Assembly: GCF_003367705.1 (NCBI RefSeq)
Contig: NZ_CP031425.1
Location: forward strand, 2,728,001-2,792,000
Length of the DNA: 64,000 nt
Reading direction: 5' to 3'
Source: Microbacterium foliorum
Lineage (GTDB): Bacteria; Actinomycetota; Actinomycetes; Actinomycetales; Microbacteriaceae
Below are positions 7,935-15,738 of the stretch, in pieces (the stretch's first letter is position 1; every line of letters starts with the position of its first letter). The position numbers and the translations under genes were made by a program. Below the pieces are notes generated by a model. That model was not told where the DNA came from and searched no databases. It saw nothing but the letters and a program-made list of their open reading frames with translations.

Positions 7935-9299
7935 TCAGCCGATCCGGATGAGCTTCTTGTTGACGAACTCGTCGGCGGCGAGGTGACCGAGCTCCCGCGA
8001 GGTGCCGCTGCGCTTGATGCCGCCGAAGGGCAGCTCCGGGCTGTCGGCGAGCACGAGGTTCACGTAGACCATGCCCGCCTCGATGCTGTCGGCGACGCGC
8101 TCGGCCTGCTCGGCATCCGTCGTGAAGACGTACGAGCCGAGACCGAAGGTCGTGTCGTTCGCCAGGGCGACCGCCGCGTCCTCGTCGGCGACCCGATACA
8201 CGACTGCCGCGGGGCCGAAGAGCTCCTCGCGATAGACGTTCATCTCGGGCGTGACATCGGCGAGCACGGTCGGCGCGAAGAACGCGCCGTCTCTGGTGCC
8301 GCCGGTCAGCAGCGTCGCGCCCTGCTCCACGGCCTGATCGATCTGCTTCTGCAGGTTCTCGGCAGCCGCCTCGGACGAGACGGGTCCGAGCACCGTGTCG
8401 TCGAGCGTGGGGTCGGTCGCCGTGACCGATGCCATCGCCGCCGTGAACTTCTCGACGAACGAGTCGTAGAGGTCGTCGACGATGATGAACCGCTTGGCGC
8501 CGTTGCACGCCTGGCCGTTGTTGTCGAGACGGGCGTCGACTCCCGCCTGCACCGTGGCGTCGAGGTCGTCGGTGGAGAGCACGATGAACGGGTCGGATCC
8601 GCCGAGCTCCAGCGCGACCTTCTTCAGGTTGCGTCCGGCGATCTCGGCGACGGCGGCACCGGCACGCTCCGAGCCCGTGAGCGAGACGCCCTGCACGCGC
8701 GGGTCGGCGATCATGTCGGCGATCTGGTCGTTCGTCGCGAGGACGTTCTGGTACGCCCCCTTCGGGAATCCGGCATCGTGATAGATCGCTTCGATGGCGG
8801 TCGACGACTCGGGGCACTGCGGCGCGGGCTTGAGCAGGATCGTGTTGCCCACGATCAGGTTCGGCGCCGCGAAGCGCACGATCTGGTACGCCGGGAAGTT
8901 CCACGGCATGATGCCCACGAGCGGCCCGAGCGACGAGCGGCGCACGATCGCCGAACCCTCGCCGAGGATCGCGATCGGCTGATCGGCCATGATGGCCTCG
9001 GCCTGGTCGGCGTAGTACTCGGCGATGTCGGCCGCGAAGTCGACCTCTCCGAGCGCGGCCTCACGGGGCTTGCCCATCTCGCGCACGAAGACGTCGGCGA
9101 GCTCCTCGCGACGCTCGCGGTGCAGGGCGGCCGCGCGGCGCAGCAGCTCGGCGCGCTCGGCGACGGTCGAGGACCGGGACCAGTCGCGGTGCGCCTCGTC
9201 GGCGGCGGCGACCGCCTCCTCGATCTGCGCGTCCGTGAACGTGTCGAAGGACGCCAGCGTCTCTCCGGTGGCGGGGTTGATGACGGTGTAGTCGGTCAT
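7935..9299 (-). CDS. gabD: NAD(P)-dependent aldehyde/succinate-semialdehyde dehydrogenase
   Basis: An aldehyde dehydrogenase-superfamily enzyme oxidising an aldehyde to its acid with NAD(P). The 454-residue chain has the catalytic Glu in ALELGGSDPFIV, the catalytic Cys in NNGQACNGAKRF, and a C-terminal FGGIKRSGTSRELG. The short N terminus, opening on VINPATGE, matches the compact succinate-semialdehyde dehydrogenase subgroup. It follows a second aldehyde dehydrogenase by 27 bp in the GABA/putrescine operon. One of the two probably acts on 4-aminobutanal and the other on succinate semialdehyde; sequence alone does not settle which. Confidence 0.85.
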   Translation of the reverse strand: MTDYTVINPATGETLASFDTFTDAQIEEAVAAADEAHRDWSRSSTVAERAELLRRAAALHRERREELADVFVREMGKPREAALGEVDFAADIAEYYADQAEAIMADQPIAILGEGSAIVRRSSLGPLVGIMPWNFPAYQIVRFAAPNLIVGNTILLKPAPQCPESSTAIEAIYHDAGFPKGAYQNVLATNDQIADMIADPRVQGVSLTGSERAGAAVAEIAGRNLKKVALELGGSDPFIVLSTDDLDATVQAGVDARLDNNGQACNGAKRFIIVDDLYDSFVEKFTAAMASVTATDPTLDDTVLGPVSSEAAAENLQKQIDQAVEQGATLLTGGTRDGAFFAPTVLADVTPEMNVYREELFGPAAVVYRVADEDAAVALANDTTFGLGSYVFTTDAEQAERVADSIEAGMVYVNLVLADSPELPFGGIKRSGTSRELGHLAADEFVNKKLIRIG

Positions 9300-9326
9300 G
9301 TGTTCATCCTCCTCTGGGCCGAGCGG

Positions 9327-10793
9327 TCAGGAGACCGGGATCAGCGTGTACTTGGTGGACAGGTACTCGTGGATGCCCTCGAGGCCGCCCTCGCGGCCGA
9401 CGCCGGACTGCTTGACACCGCCGAACGGAGCCGCGGCGTTCGAGACCACACCCACGTTGAGACCCATCATGCCGGTCTCGAGCCGGTCGATCATCCGCTG
9501 ACCGCGCTGCAGGTTCTCGGTGAACACGTACGAGACGAGACCGTACTCGGTGTCGTTCGCCAGGCGCACCGCGTCGTCCTCGGTCTCGAAGGTCGCGATC
9601 GCGAGCACCGGACCGAAGATCTCCTCGCGGAGGATCGCGGATCCGGGGACCACATCGGTGAGCACGGTGGGCTCGTAGAAGGTGCCGGTGCCCTCGACGG
9701 CCTTGCCGCCGGCCAGCAGCGTCGCGCCGCGGTCGACCGCGTCATCGACGAGCTCGCCGGCCTTCGCGACGGCATCCGCGTCGATGAGCGGTCCGATCGC
9801 GACGCCCTCTTCCGTGCCGCGGCCGATCTTCATGGCGTTCACGCGCTCGGTGACCTTGCGCGCGAACTCGTCGGCGACGTCCTGGTGCACGATGAAGCGG
9901 TTGGCTGCGGTGCAGGCCTGACCGATGTTGCGGAACTTCGCGGCGAGCGCTCCGTCGACGGCCTTGTCGAGGTCCGCGTCGTCGAACACCACGAACGGGG
10001 CGTTGCCGCCGAGCTCCATCGACACGCGCAGCACACCCTCGGCGGCCTGGGCGATGAGCTTGCGCCCCACCTCGGTCGAGCCGGTGAACGAGAGCTTGCG
10101 CAGCCGCGGGTCGGCGATGATCGGGGCCGACAGCGCCGAGGACTTCGAGGTCTGCACGACGTTGACGACACCCTTCGGGAGTCCCGCCTTCTCGAGCAGC
10201 GAGGTGAAGAAGATGGTGGTCAGCGGGGTGAGTGCCGGGGGCTTGATCACGACCGTGCAGCCGGCGGCGAGGGCCGGGGCGATCTTGCGCGTCGCCATCG
10301 CGAACGGGAAGTTCCACGGCGTGACGAAGAACGACGGGCCGACGGGGCGCTGCGAGACCACCATGTGTCCGGTGCCCTCGGGATTGATGCCGTAGCGGCC
10401 GCTGATGCGCACCGCCTCCTCACTGAACCACCGGAGGAACTCGCCGCCGTATCCGACCTCGCCGCGGGCCTCGGCGAGCGGCTTGCCCATCTCGAGGGTC
10501 ATCAGCAGCGCGAGGTCCTCCTTGTGCTCCTGCACGAGGTCGAATGCCCTGCGCAGGATCTCGCTGCGGGTGCGCGGCGCCGTGGCCGCCCACGAGTCCT
10601 GCGCGGCGACGGCCGCATCCAGCGCGCGGATGCCGTCTTCGGGCGTCGCGTCGGCGATCGTGCGGATGACCGCACCGGTGGCCGGGTCCTGCACGTCGAA
10701 GGTCTTGCCGGTGCTGCCCTCGACCCACTCGCCGCCGATGAAGAGGCCGGTGGGGATGCTGTCGAGCAGCGCCTGCTCTGTCTGAGTGCTCAT
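9327..10793 (-). CDS. gabD: NAD(P)-dependent succinate-semialdehyde dehydrogenase
   Basis: The 488-residue product is a full-length GabD-type enzyme converting succinate semialdehyde to succinate. It begins with FIGGEWVEG, has the PWNFPFAMATRKIAPALAAG cofactor-binding block, catalytic Glu in MELGGNAPFVVF, catalytic Cys in NIGQACTAANRF, and ends with FGGVKQSGVGREGG. Length and motifs fit canonical GabD better than the adjacent 454-residue paralogue. It lies downstream of gabT, gabP and an amine oxidase on the same strand, so it would complete GABA degradation. The ATG at 10793 follows an AGAAAGAG purine stretch. Confidence 0.9.
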   Translation of the reverse strand: MSTQTEQALLDSIPTGLFIGGEWVEGSTGKTFDVQDPATGAVIRTIADATPEDGIRALDAAVAAQDSWAATAPRTRSEILRRAFDLVQEHKEDLALLMTLEMGKPLAEARGEVGYGGEFLRWFSEEAVRISGRYGINPEGTGHMVVSQRPVGPSFFVTPWNFPFAMATRKIAPALAAGCTVVIKPPALTPLTTIFFTSLLEKAGLPKGVVNVVQTSKSSALSAPIIADPRLRKLSFTGSTEVGRKLIAQAAEGVLRVSMELGGNAPFVVFDDADLDKAVDGALAAKFRNIGQACTAANRFIVHQDVADEFARKVTERVNAMKIGRGTEEGVAIGPLIDADAVAKAGELVDDAVDRGATLLAGGKAVEGTGTFYEPTVLTDVVPGSAILREEIFGPVLAIATFETEDDAVRLANDTEYGLVSYVFTENLQRGQRMIDRLETGMMGLNVGVVSNAAAPFGGVKQSGVGREGGLEGIHEYLSTKYTLIPVS

Positions 10794-10826
10794 GGGAATC
10801 TCTTTCTGTGAGAACGGGAGGACGGG

Positions 10827-11321
10827 TCAGCGGCGGCGAGCGCTCGGCGGCGCGTCGACGCCGAGCGTCTCGCCGCGGAAGAACGCGGGGCGACGGATGG
10901 ACTGCCAGATCATGACCACGATGCCGATCACGATGATCCCGACGCCGAGCACGAAGACGAGCCCGAGGCCGCCGATGTTGGATCCGCTTCCGTAGGCCGG
11001 ATCCATCGAGTCGATGAGGGTCGTCACGAACAGCACCGCGAGGATCGCACCGAAGGATTCCCCGAACCGCACGTGCCCCGTGCGGGTCAGCTCCTGCGGC
11101 AGGCGCACGACCGCGTCCTCGAGCCACTCCTTCGCCTGGCGTCGGATGTGGTCCTCGTACGCGCGCTCCGGAGGGACCGCCGCACTGCGGGTGCCTTCAG
11201 AGGGCAGCACGATCACGAGATGCAGGACAGCCCCGAGACTGCGGGCGAGTCGCGCGCCGAGAGCCGCGGCATCCGCGCCGGCATCCGTCGCCGTGTACCC
11301 GACGACGACCGCGCCGGGCAT
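10827..11321 (-). pseudogene. Chimeric remnant: UspA N-terminus fused to the C-terminus of an APC permease
   Basis: The 164-residue open frame joins two unrelated halves. Residues 1-90 resemble a universal stress protein (AVVVGYTATDAGADAAALG, then a Rossmann-like strand VLHLVIVLP) but stop before the family's C-terminal G-x2-G-x9-G(S/T) ATP motif. From about residue 91 it becomes a membrane sequence with a helix at about 115-139 (LGLVFVLGVGIIVIGIVVMI) and a tail RRPAFFRGETLG that looks like the last helix and tail of an amino-acid/polyamine permease. The simplest reading is an in-frame deletion removing the end of a usp gene and most of a downstream permease gene, with a junction near 11050. 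The ATG overlaps the amine oxidase stop (TGATG). It could still be translated, but function is doubtful. Confidence 0.6.
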
Positions 11322-12703
11322 CAGCCGACCTCAGCCTGGTCGCCGGCTGCCCGGCGGGACTCGACGATGGTCGACGCGACGAGGTGCCCCATGCGGATGG
11401 CGCCGTCGACGTGCTGGAATCCGGCGCCCGCCATGTCGCTGCAGGCGAAGTGGATCGGCCCGACGGCGGTGCGCAGGTCCGCTCCGTAGCGGTGCAGCCC
11501 GCCCATGTCGAAGCTGGCGGCGTAGGCACCGCGCGTCCACTCCTCGGTGCCCCAGTCGCTCTCGTAGTAGACGACCGGATCCGTGGCCTCGGGGCCGTAG
11601 TAGTGCGACAGCGAGGCGAGGATCCGCTCCTTGCGCTCCTCGGCCGACAGCGCGAAGAGGTCGTCGGCGTTCTGATCGCTGACGAAGCCGACCAGGGTGC
11701 CGCGCTCATCGCCGTGATTGGTGTTGTCGTACGCCTCGTGCGCGAGCTCGTACGGGCTGAAGGCGGTGCCGCTCAGCCCCTGCTCGCGCCAGAACGGCCG
11801 GTCGTAGACCGCGTGCACCTTGATCACGAAGCCCATAGAGAGGTGCTGGTGCAGCTGGTGCTGGCGGCGGGGCAGCGGCGGCTCGAAGGCGATGCGGCTG
11901 TAGAGCACGGGAGCGTGAGCGAGGATCGCGAAGCGGGCGCGCACGGTGAGCTCGTCGGTCGTCGCCGTGACGCCGTCATCGCTCCACTCGAGCGAGCGCA
12001 CCGGCTGGTTCAGGAGGACGTCGTCGCCCAGACGCTCGGCGAGCAGCAGCGGCACCTTCTGCAGTCCGCCGACGACGCGCTGGTCGAGGATGAAGTCGGC
12101 ATCGACGAGGTTCGAGTACGACCCGGCCGAGGCGGCCATGTGCAGCGACTGCAGCAGCGAGAACGAGTGGGTCGGCTTGGTGAGCATCGCCGACCCCGTG
12201 GCGAACGCGAGATTCAGCACGGCCTCGTCGTCATCGGTCTGCGCGCGCAGCCAGGCGTCCCACGTGACCGAGTCCCACTCCGCGGCGCGCGGGTGCGCCC
12301 ACGGCTGGTCGGGGTCGATCTCGGCCACCATCGCGTCCAGGCGCTCGGTGATCTCGGCGATGACCGCCTCGGTCGCCGCCGACACCGGGAACATCTCGCC
12401 GGTGAATCGGTGCACCTGTCCGTCGGGGCCGACGTAGACGCTGTCACCCTCGCGATAGCGGCTGTAGGTCTCGAGGCCCAGCTCGTCGATCGTGTCCTTG
12501 AGCGCATCCTGATCCGGCGAGACCCACTGCCCGCCGAGCTCGAGCATGGCGCCGTCGATCACGTCCGTCCACAGACGGCCGCCCACGCGATCGCGGGCCT
12601 CCAGCACGGCGACCGACAGGCCGGCCTTGCGCAGGTCGTTCGCCGCCGTGAGCCCTGCGGCTCCGGCTCCGACGATCAGCACGTCGCGGGTGATCTCAGC
12701 CAT
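11321..12703 (-). CDS. puo: Flavin monoamine oxidase, probably putrescine oxidase
   Basis: An FAD amine oxidase (monoamine oxidase/polyamine oxidase family), probably oxidising putrescine to 4-aminobutanal, ammonia and peroxide. The 460-residue chain has the N-terminal dinucleotide motif VLIVGAGAAGLTAANDL, EARDRVGGRLWTD, the GGQWV substrate-site segment, and the C-terminal FAD motif CSDMAGAGFQHVDGAIRMG. I chose ATG 12703 because GAAGGAGAAGCAG precedes it; an upstream ATG at 12748 lacks a site. Putrescine as substrate is inferred from gabT, gabP and aldehyde dehydrogenase neighbours; other primary amines are possible. Confidence 0.82.
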   Translation of the reverse strand: MAEITRDVLIVGAGAAGLTAANDLRKAGLSVAVLEARDRVGGRLWTDVIDGAMLELGGQWVSPDQDALKDTIDELGLETYSRYREGDSVYVGPDGQVHRFTGEMFPVSAATEAVIAEITERLDAMVAEIDPDQPWAHPRAAEWDSVTWDAWLRAQTDDDEAVLNLAFATGSAMLTKPTHSFSLLQSLHMAASAGSYSNLVDADFILDQRVVGGLQKVPLLLAERLGDDVLLNQPVRSLEWSDDGVTATTDELTVRARFAILAHAPVLYSRIAFEPPLPRRQHQLHQHLSMGFVIKVHAVYDRPFWREQGLSGTAFSPYELAHEAYDNTNHGDERGTLVGFVSDQNADDLFALSAEERKERILASLSHYYGPEATDPVVYYESDWGTEEWTRGAYAASFDMGGLHRYGADLRTAVGPIHFACSDMAGAGFQHVDGAIRMGHLVASTIVESRRAAGDQAEVG

Positions 12704-12781
12704 CTGCTTCTCCTTCGTTGGAAAGTGTCGTGCCGGTCGCGATCCCACATCCCCCGATATGGATCGCGACCGGACGTGGGG

Positions 12782-14260
12782 TCAGGTCGCGACGACGTCG
12801 CTTCCCGGAGTCGTGGTGGACGGCGCGTCGGCGCGCTTCTTCAGATTCCGGCGCACGAGCGGCCAGAAGAGAACGAGGACGCCCGTGGCGATCAGGCTCG
12901 TCCACACCTGCGTGCGCCCACCCTCGGTCGTGAGCATCACGACGACCACCGCGGCGATGCACGCGATCAGCAGGAAGTTCAGCCACGGGTGCAGCCACAT
13001 CTTGAGCGAGAGGTTCTCGACCTCCTCGGGCGTCATCCGCTGCCGCAGGCGCCACTGCGTCAGCGCGATGAAGACGTAGACGAACAGCGCGACGAGACCT
13101 GCGGAGTTCATGATGAAGTCGAAGATCCCCGACCCCGGCGTGAAGAAGTTCACCAGCGTGGCGATCAGCCCGCCGATCGTCGAGGCGAGAAGGGCCATGA
13201 CCGGCACTCCGCTCTTCGACTTCTTCGCCACGATGCGCGGCGCGAATCCCTGCTCGGCGAGCGCCGAGAACATGCGGGATGCCGAGTAGAGACCCGAGTT
13301 CAGCACCGAGATCACCGCGGTGAAGATGACGAGCTGCATGATGATGCTCGCACCGGGGATGCCGAACTGCTCGAGCGCGTACGTGAACGGCGCGTTGGCG
13401 ACGTCGGTCGGCACGGGGAGCTCGTCCCAGGGCACCACGGTGACGATGATGAGCACCGATCCGACGAAGAAGAGCAGGATGCGCCAGATGATCGTGCTCG
13501 TCGCCTGGCGGATCCCCTTCGCGGGGTCTTCGGACTCGGCGGATGCCATCACCGCGATCTCGGTGCCGAAGTACGAGAAGATCACCAGCGCGACGCCGGT
13601 GAACGCGACCCCGAAGCCGTTCGGGGCGAAGCCCCCGTGCTCCCACAGGTTCGAGACCGAGATCTCGGAGTCGGGCCAGAGACCGAAGGCGAACAGCAGA
13701 CCGGCGCCGAGGAACACGACGATGGCGAGCACCTTGATGCTGGCGAGCCAGAACTCGACCTCGCCGAAGGTGCGGACCGAGATGACGTTGGTGCCGACGA
13801 AGATCGCGATCAGGATCAGCGACCAGGCCCACGACGGGACGACGGGGAACCAGCCGGCCATGGTCTCGCCGCCGAGCACCGCCTCGTAGGCGAGCACTCC
13901 GACCCAGAAGTACCAGTAGAGCCAGCCCACCAGGTAGGCGGCCCAGTTGCCGAGCCCGACTCTGGCGTACTCCATGAAGGAGCCGATGGCCGGGCGCGAT
14001 GCCGCCATCTCCCCCAGCATGCGCATCGCGAGGAACACGAGCAGTCCGCCGATGAGGTACGACACCACGGCGGCCGGGCCGACGGTGCGGATGACGTTGC
14101 CGGATCCGACGAAGAGGCTCGCGCCGATGATCCCCCCGAGGGTGATCATCGTGACGTGGCGGGACCGCAGCTTCTTCGTGCGCGGGTTCGCGCCGGCGAA
14201 ACCGGCCGACGTCTCGGGAGAGACGGGCCGGTCCCACTGCGATTCCGAGTCCGCCGACAT
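12782..14260 (-). CDS. gabP: Amino acid permease, GabP-like (APC/AAT family)
   Basis: A 12-helix proton-coupled permease importing GABA or a related amino acid. The 492-residue chain begins its first helix with the family signature ITLGGIIGASLFVGSGNVI (about residues 39-57), followed by LAMRMLGEMA and SFMEYAR, as in the amino-acid transporter (AAT) branch that includes GabP. Helix hydrophobicity runs to about residue 475. It starts 1 nt after the gabT stop, so translation is probably coupled, which supports GABA as substrate. The exact substrate is inferred from context. Confidence 0.85.
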   Translation of the reverse strand: MSADSESQWDRPVSPETSAGFAGANPRTKKLRSRHVTMITLGGIIGASLFVGSGNVIRTVGPAAVVSYLIGGLLVFLAMRMLGEMAASRPAIGSFMEYARVGLGNWAAYLVGWLYWYFWVGVLAYEAVLGGETMAGWFPVVPSWAWSLILIAIFVGTNVISVRTFGEVEFWLASIKVLAIVVFLGAGLLFAFGLWPDSEISVSNLWEHGGFAPNGFGVAFTGVALVIFSYFGTEIAVMASAESEDPAKGIRQATSTIIWRILLFFVGSVLIIVTVVPWDELPVPTDVANAPFTYALEQFGIPGASIIMQLVIFTAVISVLNSGLYSASRMFSALAEQGFAPRIVAKKSKSGVPVMALLASTIGGLIATLVNFFTPGSGIFDFIMNSAGLVALFVYVFIALTQWRLRQRMTPEEVENLSLKMWLHPWLNFLLIACIAAVVVVMLTTEGGRTQVWTSLIATGVLVLFWPLVRRNLKKRADAPSTTTPGSDVVAT

Positions 14261-14261
14261 G

Positions 14262-15623
14262 TCAGGCCTTGGCGAGTGCGGCGGCCACCACGTCGAGGCC
14301 CTCGTTCAGCAGGTCGTCGCCGATGGCGAGCGGAGGGAGGAAGCGGATGACGTTGCCGTAGGTGCCGCAGGTGAGGACGATGACGCCCTGGGCGACGCAG
14401 GCCTTGGCGACGGCCGCGGTGAGGGCGGCGTCGGGGGCCTTCGTCTCGGGGTCCACGAACTCGGCGGCGATCATCGCACCGTGTCCGCGGATGTCGCCGA
14501 TGCGGGCATCCTCCTCCTGCAGCTCGCCGAGGCGGCGCGTGAGGATCTCGCCGATCTCGCGTGCCCGCTCGATCACGCCGTCGTTCTCGAAGACGTCGAT
14601 CGCGGCGAGCGCCGCGGCGCAGGCGATCGGGTTGCCGCCGTAGGTGCCGCCGAGGCCGCCCGCGTGCGAGGCGTCCATGATCTCGGCGCGGCCGGTGACC
14701 GCGGCGAGAGGCATGCCGCCGGCGATGCCCTTGGCGGTGGTGATGAGGTCGGGCTCGATGCCGAAGATCTCGCTCGCGAACATGTGGCCGGTGCGTGCGA
14801 AGCCGGTCTGCACCTCGTCGGCGATGAAGACGACGCCGTTGGCGCGACACCACGACGCGATCGCCGGCAGGAAACCGTCGGCGGGGACGATGAATCCGCC
14901 TTCGCCCTGGATGGGCTCGATGATCACGGCCGCCAGGTTGTCGGCGCCGATCTGCTTCTCGAGCTGCAGGATGACGCGCGAGGCGGCCTCGCCGCCCTCG
15001 AGGCCGTCGCGGAACGGGTACGACATCGGCGCGCGGTAGACCTCTGGGGCGAACGGCCCGAAACCGCTCTTGTACGGCATCGACTTCGCGGTCAGGGCCA
15101 TCGTGAGGTTGGTGCGGCCGTGGTAGCCGTGGTCGAAGGCGACGACCGCCTGGCGACCGGTGTGCTTGCGGGCGATCTTGATCGCGTTCTCGACGGCTTC
15201 CGCGCCGGAGTTGAACAGGGCGCTCTTCTTGGCGAAGTCGCCGGGAGTGAGGCGATTGAGTGCCTCGGCGACGCCGATGTACGACTCGTACGGCGAGATC
15301 ATGAAGCAGGTGTGCGTGAACTGCGCGGCCTGCGCGGCGACGGCGGCGGCGACCTTGGGGTGCGCGTTTCCGACCGTGGTCACGGCGATGCCCGAGCCGA
15401 GGTCGATGAGCGAGTTGCCGTCTGCGTCGACGACCACGCCTCCGCCGGCGGCGACGGCCGCGACGGGAACCGTGTGGCCGACACCGGCAGCGACCGCGTC
15501 GGCCTTGCGGGCGAGGATCTCGGCCGACCGCGGGCCGGGGAGGTCGGTCACGAGTCGACGCTCCTGCGGGAGGTCGGGCCCGCCGAGGGGAACTGCAACT
15601 GCTGCGGTGTCGAGGAGTGCCAT
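14262..15623 (-). CDS. gabT: 4-aminobutyrate--2-oxoglutarate transaminase
   Basis: A PLP class III aminotransferase moving the amino group of GABA to 2-oxoglutarate, giving succinate semialdehyde and glutamate. In the 453-residue chain, the PLP lysine is in ITTAKGIAGGMPLAA, the cofactor aspartate in FIADEVQTGFARTGHM, and EPIQGEGGFIVPADGF is the usual class III block. ATG 15623 is the first start giving a normal GabT N terminus; the open frame upstream covers the divergent regulator and is a shadow. A TACGCT lies 7 nt before the start with no Shine-Dalgarno, so the message may be leaderless. It heads the leftward gab operon. Confidence 0.93.
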   Translation of the reverse strand: MALLDTAAVAVPLGGPDLPQERRLVTDLPGPRSAEILARKADAVAAGVGHTVPVAAVAAGGGVVVDADGNSLIDLGSGIAVTTVGNAHPKVAAAVAAQAAQFTHTCFMISPYESYIGVAEALNRLTPGDFAKKSALFNSGAEAVENAIKIARKHTGRQAVVAFDHGYHGRTNLTMALTAKSMPYKSGFGPFAPEVYRAPMSYPFRDGLEGGEAASRVILQLEKQIGADNLAAVIIEPIQGEGGFIVPADGFLPAIASWCRANGVVFIADEVQTGFARTGHMFASEIFGIEPDLITTAKGIAGGMPLAAVTGRAEIMDASHAGGLGGTYGGNPIACAAALAAIDVFENDGVIERAREIGEILTRRLGELQEEDARIGDIRGHGAMIAAEFVDPETKAPDAALTAAVAKACVAQGVIVLTCGTYGNVIRFLPPLAIGDDLLNEGLDVVAAALAKA

Positions 15624-15630
15624 GTGGGCG

Positions 15631-15636
15631 AGCGTA
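15631..15636 (-). promoter_or_regulatory. -10 hexamer of gabT
   Basis: TACGCT on the minus strand, 7 nt before the gabT ATG, would give a leaderless transcript. The -35 zone (about 15654-15660) is poor, consistent with a need for an activator. Confidence 0.45.
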
Positions 15637-15669
15637 CGACCGCGGCAGCGGCCGGTGCATTCGCCGAAC

Positions 15670-15705
15670 TGTACAATCTGATCAGGATCATCGCCGCGCT
15701 GTACA
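15670..15705. promoter_or_regulatory. Paired TGTACA palindromes, candidate PucR/GabR operator
   Basis: Two TGTACA palindromes (15670-15675 and 15700-15705) lie 30 bp apart, about three helical turns, in the 115-bp gap between gabT and the divergent PucR gene. Between them is a TGATCAGGATCA element. They sit just upstream of the gabT -35 position, as expected for an activator. Confidence 0.5.
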
Positions 15706-15738
15706 GCTCGGCCCGACGAGCGCGAGGAGGACATCGGC

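Noticed and set aside
7983..10811. 942-residue plus-strand open frame
   Set aside because: It lies antisense to two aldehyde dehydrogenases whose motifs are clear; its product is Arg/Gly/His-rich with no domain, a usual shadow in high-GC DNA.
11384..14350. 988-residue plus-strand open frame
   Set aside because: Antisense to the amine oxidase and gabP; no recognisable domain.
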